Origin: Chloroflexota bacterium
Lineage (GTDB): Bacteria > Chloroflexota > Dehalococcoidia > SZUA-161 > SpSt-899
Direction: 5' to 3'
Length of the DNA: 7,215 nt
NCBI GenBank assembly: GCA_018725455.1
Contig: QLUN01000040.1
Coordinates: 1-7,215 of the forward strand
Shown here: in pieces, positions 1 to 5,668 of the stretch
How positions within the stretch are numbered: the first letter of the stretch is position 1
How the letters are laid out: the number at the start of each line of letters is the position of its first letter
Made by a program: the position numbers and the translations under genes
The notes under the pieces: model-generated
What the model saw: only the letters and a program-made list of their open reading frames with translations
The model's database searches: none
Told to the model about the DNA's origin: nothing

Positions 1-1809
1 TATTGTCTCATCTTTGCGAGAGAGCTGGCCAGTTTCATCTGGCAAGTTGTTCTTAACCTGATCATACTGCTGGCAACCGGATTCTGGTATCTCACACGGA
101 AACTCCTCTCCGGGCTGCTTGGATTAGTCCGTCTTCTCAGATTGAAGATGGCAGCCTTATTTGAGGCAAAGCCGGTTGCTCCAAAGGTACCTCAGCAGTT
201 GGCAGTCGGCGGTCGGCAGTCCGAGGTGGGGCGGGGGACTATCGACTATCGACTATCGACTATCGATGAGGCGACCCTGGAATTGGCGGAGCAACCAGTA
301 GTTGAAGATTTGGTGCTACCAGAGCGGGAGCTACCTCCCATCGAGCTTCTGGATGAGGCCCCCAAGGCTAGCTTTGCGCGAGGAGATGATGCCAAACAAG
401 CTGAGTTGATTGAGGAGGCACTGGCCAGTTATGGGGTGGAGGTCAAGGTGGTGCAGGTGAATCCAGGCCCATCGGTGACTCAGTTTGGCATCGAGCCCGG
501 CTGGACTCGCCGATACCGAAGAGTGGTGGAGAAGGATCAGAATGGCAAGCCCAGGCTGGACAAAAATGGCAACCCCAAGATTAATCTCGAGGAGGTATCC
601 AAGACCAGGGTCAAAGTAGATCGCATCACCTCGCTGGCCAATGATTTAGCCCTCGCTCTGGCGGTTACCCACGTGCGCATTGAAGCACCGGTTCCGGGGA
701 AGCCGCTGGTGGGGATCGAGGTCCCCAACATCAGTACCGCTCTGGTCTCTCTCCGCAACGTTATCGAAAGCCCGGTCTTTCAGAAAGCCCGGACCAAATC
801 CAAACTTGTGGTGGCCCTGGGACAGGGTGCTGCCGGGGAAGCGGTTGTCGCTGACATTGCCAAGATGCCTCATATCCTCATCGCCGGGGCTACCGGGAGC
901 GGCAAAACGGTCTGTCTTAACTGCATTATCACCGGTCTCCTGATGCAGGCCACACCTGCTGAGGTGCGGCTGGTTCTCATCGACCCCAAGCGAGTGGAGA
1001 TGATAACCTTCAATGGCATCCCACACCTTATAACTCCGGTGGTAGTGGAGATCGATATGGTGATTGAAACATTGCGCCGCGTAACCCTGGAGATGGATCA
1101 TCGCTATCGCAAATTTGCCTCCATCGGGGTTCGTAATATCGATACCTACAACCGCAGTCCGAAGGTCGCTGAGCCACTACCCTACATCATAGTGATCATC
1201 GATGAGCTCGCGGATCTAATGATGACCGCTCCAGACGTGGCTGAACCCCTGATCTGCCGTCTGGCTCAACTTGCCCGAGCTACCGGGATTCACCTCGTTG
1301 TCGCCACGCAGCGCCCCTCGGTTGATGTTATCACCGGGTTGATCAAGGCTAATTTCCCCACCCGGATCAGCTTCGCGGTGGTCTCATCCGTTGATTCGCG
1401 TACCATTCTCGATACCATCGGGGCGGAGAAGCTCCTGGGTCGGGGTGATATGCTCTATGTGCCTCCTGAGGCGCATAAACCAAAGCGTCTGCGGGGATGT
1501 TTTGTCTCCGACGAGGAAATGGATCGGGTGGTCGCTTTCTGGAGAAAATGGGCGGGGAAGAACCTTCCGCAGCCGCTTGATCGTGTGGCTCAAGGATTCT
1601 CCTCTTTGTCCATTGAGCAGATGGATCTGGATCCTTTCCTGGAAAAGGCAAGGCAGTTATGCCAGGAGTCCGGCCACATTTCCACCTCTTTCCTGCAGCG
1701 GAGACTTCATATCGGCTATCCGCGAGCAGCCAGGCTAATGGAACAGCTTGAGGAGGAAGGACTGGTTGAATCCAGGGAACACGGAAGACCCTGGGAGGGG
1801 GAGCCATGA
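1..1809 (+). CDS. ftsK: FtsK/SpoIIIE-family DNA translocase, 5' truncated by the window
   Basis: ATP-driven double-stranded DNA pump that clears chromosome ends through the closing septum. The frame is open to base 1. The first 47 visible codons include a hydrophobic, probably membrane-spanning stretch (about residues 12-29) followed by basic residues, so the TTG at 142 and ATG at 148 are internal and the true start lies upstream. Numbered from base 1, the order is: membrane segment; linker with a repeat-derived insert (about 66-89); alpha/beta motor with Walker A GATGSGKT (296-303), Walker B VIIDELADLM (398-407) and an ATQRPS motif (about 435-440); and a C-terminal gamma-type winged helix (about 543-594, with ISTSFLQRRL and GYPRAARLM), which in FtsK reads polar DNA sequences. 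A hydrophilic insert (about 177-197, containing KNGNPK) lies in the alpha domain. The stop overlaps the next start as ATGA. Family assignment is firm; the N-terminal extent is unknown. Confidence 0.96.
   Translation, partial: YCLIFARELASFIWQVVLNLIILLATGFWYLTRKLLSGLLGLVRLLRLKMAALFEAKPVAPKVPQQLAVGGRQSEVGRGTIDYRLSTIDEATLELAEQPVVEDLVLPERELPPIELLDEAPKASFARGDDAKQAELIEEALASYGVEVKVVQVNPGPSVTQFGIEPGWTRRYRRVVEKDQNGKPRLDKNGNPKINLEEVSKTRVKVDRITSLANDLALALAVTHVRIEAPVPGKPLVGIEVPNISTALVSLRNVIESPVFQKARTKSKLVVALGQGAAGEAVVADIAKMPHILIAGATGSGKTVCLNCIITGLLMQATPAEVRLVLIDPKRVEMITFNGIPHLITPVVVEIDMVIETLRRVTLEMDHRYRKFASIGVRNIDTYNRSPKVAEPLPYIIVIIDELADLMMTAPDVAEPLICRLAQLARATGIHLVVATQRPSVDVITGLIKANFPTRISFAVVSSVDSRTILDTIGAEKLLGRGDMLYVPPEAHKPKRLRGCFVSDEEMDRVVAFWRKWAGKNLPQPLDRVAQGFSSLSIEQMDLDPFLEKARQLCQESGHISTSFLQRRLHIGYPRAARLMEQLEEEGLVESREHGRPWEGEP
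195..264 (+). repeat. Heptamer tandem-repeat block in the ftsK linker
   Basis: Left arm: four 7-bp units from 195 to 222 (GCAGTTG, GCAGTCG, GCGGTCG, GCAGTCC). Then comes a G-rich spacer at 223-236. Right arm: four perfect GACTATC units from 237 to 264. AGTC in the left units is the reverse complement of GACT in the right ones, so the arms form an imperfect inverted pair. The block is translated in frame within the linker between membrane segment and motor. Because 7 is not a multiple of 3, three units make one 7-residue peptide period (IDYRLST, then IDE). Confidence 0.9.
1793..1800 (+). promoter_or_regulatory. Ribosome binding site for accDA, inside the ftsK 3' end
   Basis: The purine-rich GGGAGGGG ends 5 bases before the ATG at 1806, a suitable Shine-Dalgarno position. 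With the 4-base ATGA overlap this supports the 1806 start and suggests translational coupling to ftsK. A stronger-looking AAGGAGGT at 1902-1909 has no in-frame start codon close behind it. Confidence 0.7.
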
Positions 1810-3626
1810 GAGAAGTTATCTCATATGTAGCTTACTTGACCGAACGGGAGAAGCAGAGGAGAAGTAGGGGTCGGATTTATCCGACCCGCCTCAAGCCCCC
1901 GAAGGAGGTACCGGAGGAGGAAGCGCAGTGCTTCTCCTGTGGGAGCGATCTATCCAGGTCGGAGTTGTATCAGCACTATCGGGTCTGCCAGGTGTGCCGA
2001 TTTCACCACAGCCTCTCGGCATGGGAACGGATATACCTCCTGGTCGATCCGGGAAGCTTCCAGGGACTTGACCGGGCTGCCGGGGCCGCGGAACCGGCTC
2101 GCCTTCTGCGCAATGTCGCTTATCAGCAGCGCATACGCGAGGCTCAGGAAAGGACCGGGCTGTCCGAGGCAGTGGTTACCGGCATTTGTACCATCGGCGG
2201 TAACCCCGCGGTGCTGGCGGTGCTCGACTTCGGGTTTCTCGGCGGTAACATGGGCCTGGTGGTGGGTGATAGGATAGCTAAGGCATTCGAGATAGCAGCC
2301 AGAAGGCAGCTCCCCGTGGTTACCGTGGTTTCATCGGGTGGCGCTAGAATTGAGGAGGGGGTTCTTTCCCTGATGCAGATGGCCAGGACGGTGGTGGCGG
2401 CAAAGAAGCTGCAAGCCCGTCGCTTACCACATATCTCGGTCTTAACTCATCCCACCACGGGTGAGGTTTATGCCAGCTTCGCCAATCTCGGTGACCTCAT
2501 TATCGCCGAGCCCAAGGCGATGATCGGATTTGCCCCCCTACGCGTTATGAGTCGAGAGTCAAGAGTCGAGAGTCAAGAGTCGGGGACAGGGGACTCCGGA
2601 CTCCAGACTCCAGACTCCAGACTCGCAGAGATGGGTCACACCGCCGAATCTCACCTGGAGCATGGGCTGGTGGACCAGATCGTTGATCGAACCCGATTTC
2701 GCCACCTGATCTCCATCATCCTGGATATGCTCAGTTCCCGGTACCGACTGGGGATGAAGAAAAAAGTACGCCCATATCTTGCCCCCACTCATCCGCAGGA
2801 GCAGGCCTGGCAAACTGTTCAATTAGCCCGACATGCCGAGCGGCCCACCTCAATGGAATATATTACCCGAATCACCTCGACCTTCATTGAGATTCATGGG
2901 GACCGCTCCTACAGTGATGATCCCGCCATCGTGAGTGGCTTGGCTGAGATTGGAGGAGAGACCGTGGTGATCATCGGGCAACAGCGGGACCGCAATGAAG
3001 GACACACTGCACCGGAGGGCTTTCGCAAGGCACAGCGTGCCATGAGGCTGGCAGCCCGGTTCAATTTGCCCCTGATCAATCTTATCGATACCCCCGGCGC
3101 CTATCCAGGAGCGGAATCGGAGGAAAGGGGGATCGGGAATGCCATTGCCTCTACTATGGCTCTCCTCGCTGACATCCCCACGCCGGTGATTTCGGCAATC
3201 ATCGGACAGGGGGGGAGCGAGGGGGCTCTGGCACTCGGTATTGCCGATCGGGTTCTCATCATGGAAAATGCCTTCCTTTCGGTGATCTCACCCGAGAGAG
3301 CAGCCTCCATCTTCTTCAGGGACGTCGAAAAGGCAGCGGAGCTTGCCTCAGCTTTAAGGCTGACGGCAGCCGACTGTAAGCGGCTTGGAGTGGCCGATGT
3401 TGTGGTTCCGGAGCCCGAAGGTGGGGCTCATACCGACCCGGAGGAGGCTGCCCGGATGCTGCGGAATCTCATTCTCCGGGAACTGCTTCAGGTTCAGACG
3501 CAATCCCCCACCAGGCTGGTTAAATCCCGCTACAAGCGATTTCGTTATCTGGGCGGGCGGACTTCGCTTCTGATGGCGGTATTCTCCAGGCAGGCGGCAC
3601 AGATTCAGAAGCTGCTTCGTCCCTAA
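1806..3626 (+). CDS. accDA: Fused acetyl-CoA carboxylase carboxyltransferase, beta (AccD) + alpha (AccA)
   Basis: Transfers the carboxyl group from carboxybiotin to acetyl-CoA to make malonyl-CoA for fatty-acid synthesis. At 606 aa it joins two normally separate subunits. The beta half (about 40-310) has a four-Cys zinc ribbon (C42, C45, C61, C64), SGGARIEEG (177-185) and HPTTGEVYASFA (215-226). The alpha half (about 330-585) has VQLARHAERPTS (338-349), IDTPGAYPG (427-435), GQGGSEGALALG (467-478), SVISPE (492-497) and EPEGGAHTDPE (536-546). Oddities: a hairpin-derived peptide near residues 20-28; a heptamer-repeat peptide (about 249-273) where AccD usually has the conserved EQT...LPxGFQ stretch; and GE instead of the usual GG at 219-220. 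AccB and AccC are not in the window. Family identity is firm; whether the altered beta site is fully active is not known. Confidence 0.95.
   Translation: MREVISYVAYLTEREKQRRSRGRIYPTRLKPPKEVPEEEAQCFSCGSDLSRSELYQHYRVCQVCRFHHSLSAWERIYLLVDPGSFQGLDRAAGAAEPARLLRNVAYQQRIREAQERTGLSEAVVTGICTIGGNPAVLAVLDFGFLGGNMGLVVGDRIAKAFEIAARRQLPVVTVVSSGGARIEEGVLSLMQMARTVVAAKKLQARRLPHISVLTHPTTGEVYASFANLGDLIIAEPKAMIGFAPLRVMSRESRVESQESGTGDSGLQTPDSRLAEMGHTAESHLEHGLVDQIVDRTRFRHLISIILDMLSSRYRLGMKKKVRPYLAPTHPQEQAWQTVQLARHAERPTSMEYITRITSTFIEIHGDRSYSDDPAIVSGLAEIGGETVVIIGQQRDRNEGHTAPEGFRKAQRAMRLAARFNLPLINLIDTPGAYPGAESEERGIGNAIASTMALLADIPTPVISAIIGQGGSEGALALGIADRVLIMENAFLSVISPERAASIFFRDVEKAAELASALRLTAADCKRLGVADVVVPEPEGGAHTDPEEAARMLRNLILRELLQVQTQSPTRLVKSRYKRFRYLGGRTSLLMAVFSRQAAQIQKLLRP
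1864..1888 (+). repeat. Short palindromic hairpin element, copy 1 (inside accDA)
   Basis: The perfect 8-bp stem GGGTCGGA (1868-1875) / TCCGACCC (1880-1887) encloses a TTTA loop and is preceded by GTAG. It aligns without gaps over 25 bases to the copy at 4644-4668. Here it is translated as part of RSRGRIYPTRL, upstream of the zinc ribbon, in a segment AccD proteins do not need. Confidence 0.85.
2549..2626 (+). repeat. Heptamer inverted tandem-repeat block in the AccD half of accDA
   Basis: Left arm: five GAGTCNN units (2549-2583; NN = GA, AA, GA, AA, GG). Spacer: GGACAGGG (2584-2591). Right arm: five GACTCNN units (2592-2626; NN = CG, CA, CA, CA, GC). GAGTC and GACTC are reverse complements, so RNA or single-stranded DNA could fold into a ladder of five 5-bp helices separated by 2-nt internal loops. 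The block is translated in frame as a Ser/Glu/Arg-rich then GDSGLQTPD-containing peptide. Confidence 0.93.
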
Positions 3627-3633
3627 TCAGGGC

Positions 3634-3660
3634 AAGTAATGCTATCCAGCACAATTACTT
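3634..3660. terminator. Possible bidirectional terminator hairpin between convergent genes
   Basis: AAGTAAT (3634-3640) pairs with ATTACTT (3654-3660). Inside, GCT (3641-3643) can pair with AGC (3648-3650), leaving an ACA bulge. It sits in the 40-bp gap between the accDA stop and the Gate-gene stop, where a shared terminator is expected. The stem is AT-rich and has no clear T-run, so this is a weak call. Confidence 0.35.
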
Positions 3661-3666
3661 ACGCTG

Positions 3667-4638
3667 TTAGATGTGAAGCAATCTGTTCGTAAAATGTGTG
3701 ATAGCGTGATAGGTCTGAACCGCTATAATAGCCATGATAAACCGGGGACCCCACATCAGGAGAGCGGGCAATCCCAGTACCGCGAAAAGCGCCGGGTCCT
3801 CGACCATGGCGTGATTGATACCAATGGAAATATGAAGACGTTCCAGTTCTTCCTTTGTGAAGGTCCCTTTCTTAGTCTCTTCGACGATAATAGCCCCTCC
3901 ATATAATAAGCCAAATATGATGGCAGCGACGCACATCGTTGCCGTCCGGTCGGAAACCCCTAGAACTTTCATCAAAGGCCGGAGGAAGCGGTGCAAGTAT
4001 TTGATCCAGCCCAGAGATTTTAGGGACTCCAGTATAATCATGACCAGCATGATAATTCCCAGGATTTTTGCCAGCAGACCTATCAGGTCCATAGCCCAAA
4101 CCTTGATGACCTCAAGAAATGGGGTGTGGACCATGAGATCGGCCGGCAGTCCGACGCTCTGGCCGGTATCACCGAGGAATTGCGAAACTACCAGCACAGC
4201 CACGATGGCGGCGGTAAGGCGAATGAGGGTTGCTTTAATGATGTTGAGTCCAGATTTGTGCTGGATGATTCCTTCCATGATCAGGGAGTGCGAAATCAGG
4301 GTAAATATGGCAATCAAGGTCATCTGCTCAATAGTGAAGGGAATGACGGTGATGATGGCGATAACCGGGTAGGTGCTTATTAGTATTCCAATGATGATCG
4401 GCAAGCCTGCCTCGGGAGGCAGGTTAATGAGGCTGGTTAATGGCTCTAATAAGAAATCCAGGTGCTTTAACCAATGAGTCCACTGGAGGAGAGTGACCAG
4501 AAAGGAAATGGGGATCATGATCTTGCAGATCCAAACGAAACTGCGCCACCCTTTTCGGACTCCGGCGAGGAAACCATCCCTGAAATTTCCGAGGTGGGGG
4601 GCCTGCATCAGCCGCAGTCGAAGGTTGTAAATTTTCAT
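3667..4638 (-). CDS. Gate / nucleoside-recognition domain integral membrane protein
   Basis: Polytopic membrane protein of 323 aa with about eight hydrophobic segments (approximately 37-53, 78-98, 104-120, 138-154, 186-206, 233-250, 283-296 and 298-312). It appears to hold two Gate-type repeats. The first includes IFTLISHSLIMEG (111-123) and the second INHAMVEDP (274-282), motifs I recall from 'nucleoside recognition' proteins related to SpmA/SpmB and the FeoB membrane core. The N-terminal 30 residues are hydrophilic and basic. The substrate is unknown and the family name is not evidence of nucleoside transport. It lies 46 bp downstream of the MBL gene on the same strand, probably as the last gene of that operon. 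No good Shine-Dalgarno precedes the ATG; a stable hairpin ends about 9 bases upstream of it instead. Confidence 0.82.
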   Translation of the reverse strand: MKIYNLRLRLMQAPHLGNFRDGFLAGVRKGWRSFVWICKIMIPISFLVTLLQWTHWLKHLDFLLEPLTSLINLPPEAGLPIIIGILISTYPVIAIITVIPFTIEQMTLIAIFTLISHSLIMEGIIQHKSGLNIIKATLIRLTAAIVAVLVVSQFLGDTGQSVGLPADLMVHTPFLEVIKVWAMDLIGLLAKILGIIMLVMIILESLKSLGWIKYLHRFLRPLMKVLGVSDRTATMCVAAIIFGLLYGGAIIVEETKKGTFTKEELERLHISIGINHAMVEDPALFAVLGLPALLMWGPRFIMAIIAVQTYHAITHFTNRLLHI

Positions 4639-4643
4639 GATCT

Positions 4644-4668
4644 GTAGGGGGCGAATTTATTCGCCCCG
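4644..4668. repeat. Short palindromic hairpin element, copy 2 (intergenic)
   Basis: The stem GGGGCGAA (4648-4655) / TTCGCCCC (4660-4667) has loop TTTA and is preceded by GTAG. It fills much of the 46-bp gap between the MBL stop and the Gate-gene start. Relative to copy 1 at 1864-1888 only four bases differ, and these make two compensated base pairs. It could affect expression of the downstream Gate gene, as an attenuator, weak terminator or mRNA-stability element; this is inference. Confidence 0.85.
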
Positions 4669-4684
4669 TGTGACTTGAAGCCCT

Positions 4685-5656
4685 CTATCTCAATAAGAAT
4701 ACTATCTTCTTCCCCTCGACTTCCCTTCTCACCTTTCCCTTTTCCTCAAGATACCTCAAGTGAGCAATCGCCTCCCCGGTGGCGAACCATTTCTGCATGC
4801 TGGGAAATAACGCCCATGTTCTGTAGGTCATATCCCAGCTCATTTCCGATGCCACCTGAAAGGCATTCTTGCTACCTTTCTGAAGAATCAAGAGAACCTC
4901 ATCGGCTCTCACCTGGTGGTGGGACTTCAGTTGCTGAATTCGCTCCCTAAAATTCTTGAAATAGCCCCTATGTCCAGGCAATACAAGCTCAACATCGAGA
5001 TCATGAACCTTGTCCAGGCTTATCAGATATTGATTCAAGCGATTTTCTTCATCGGACCATGCTGAGATGTTGGGGGTTATATCGCCGAGGATGTGGTCTC
5101 CTGATATAAAGAGCTTCTTGTCGGCCTCGTAAAGACACATATGACCCCTGGTGTGACCGGGGGTTTCAATGCACTCAAATGCGTAGTCCGCGATGTTTAT
5201 GGTGTCGCCTTCTTTCACCAGAAGAAAGTCCAGTCGCCCTCTTGAGATGTATCTCAAACCCGGGTGACTCTTAACGGCCCTTTGAAGCTCATCCTCGGGG
5301 AAACCGTGCATCCGAGCAAAATAGGACTGTTTCTCCAACCAGGAGCTGACTTGGTTAAGAATAGCTGCGTCCGCCTGACTGAAATAGATTGTCGAGGCAT
5401 CCGCAGCGAGGCTCGACACCAGCCCTGAATGATCGGCGTGGTAATGAGTAACAAAAAACTCTGCCTTTTTTGGATCCACGTCGATTTCCTTGAGCCCTGA
5501 GGATATTGCACTCAGGCACTCAGGGCGATTCATTCCGGTATCGATGATCAAAGATTGCCCCCCAGCCTTTACTACGTACGAATTGATAGCTTTCAAGGGA
5601 TTATCGGGAAGGGGAACCTCAATCCGATATAGGTTTGGCAGGATTTCGTCAATCAC
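4685..5656 (-). CDS. MBL-fold metallo-hydrolase (glyoxalase II / LACTB2-like)
   Basis: Soluble 323-aa metallo-beta-lactamase-fold hydrolase, expected to bind two metal ions. The metal-ligand pattern is complete: HYHADH (71-76), PGHT with H168, GDH with D187, and PGH with H229. Residues about 245-323 form an alpha-helical, winged-helix-like tail (ending HLRYLEEKGKVRREVEGKK) of the kind found in LACTB2-type proteins. There is no signal peptide, so it is probably cytoplasmic. The substrate cannot be read from the sequence; thioesters, nucleic acids and lactones are all processed by relatives. The start is a GTG at 5656, supported by an AGGAGGG site 4 bases upstream and by only 12 bp separating it from the MEMO stop. 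That spacing indicates co-transcription with the MEMO and dinG genes. Confidence 0.9.
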   Translation of the reverse strand: MIDEILPNLYRIEVPLPDNPLKAINSYVVKAGGQSLIIDTGMNRPECLSAISSGLKEIDVDPKKAEFFVTHYHADHSGLVSSLAADASTIYFSQADAAILNQVSSWLEKQSYFARMHGFPEDELQRAVKSHPGLRYISRGRLDFLLVKEGDTINIADYAFECIETPGHTRGHMCLYEADKKLFISGDHILGDITPNISAWSDEENRLNQYLISLDKVHDLDVELVLPGHRGYFKNFRERIQQLKSHHQVRADEVLLILQKGSKNAFQVASEMSWDMTYRTWALFPSMQKWFATGEAIAHLRYLEEKGKVRREVEGKKIVFLLR

Positions 5657-5660
5657 AGAA

Positions 5661-5667
5661 CCCTCCT
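5661..5667 (-). promoter_or_regulatory. Ribosome binding site fixing the GTG start of the MBL gene
   Basis: Read on the minus strand this is AGGAGGG, followed by TTCT and then GTG at 5656. It is the strongest Shine-Dalgarno in the window. It lies wholly in the 12-bp gap after the upstream TAA (5669-5671), so it decides for the GTG start. Confidence 0.85.
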
Positions 5668-5668
5668 T

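Noticed and set aside
142..150. TTG at 142 or ATG at 148 as the start of the FtsK gene
   Set aside because: The same frame is open back to base 1 and encodes a hydrophobic membrane segment with basic flank, and no Shine-Dalgarno precedes either codon.
646..1101. 151-aa minus-strand frame inside ftsK
   Set aside because: It lies opposite the conserved motor domain including Walker A; composition and lack of motifs fit a shadow frame.
1902..1909. AAGGAGGT as the Shine-Dalgarno of a shorter AccDA
   Set aside because: The nearest GTG (1928) is out of frame and there is no in-frame start codon before the zinc-ribbon cysteines.
3857..4372. 171-aa plus-strand frame opposite the Gate gene
   Set aside because: It is antisense to a clear multi-pass membrane protein with recognisable motifs; its own translation shows no domain and it has no upstream ribosome site.
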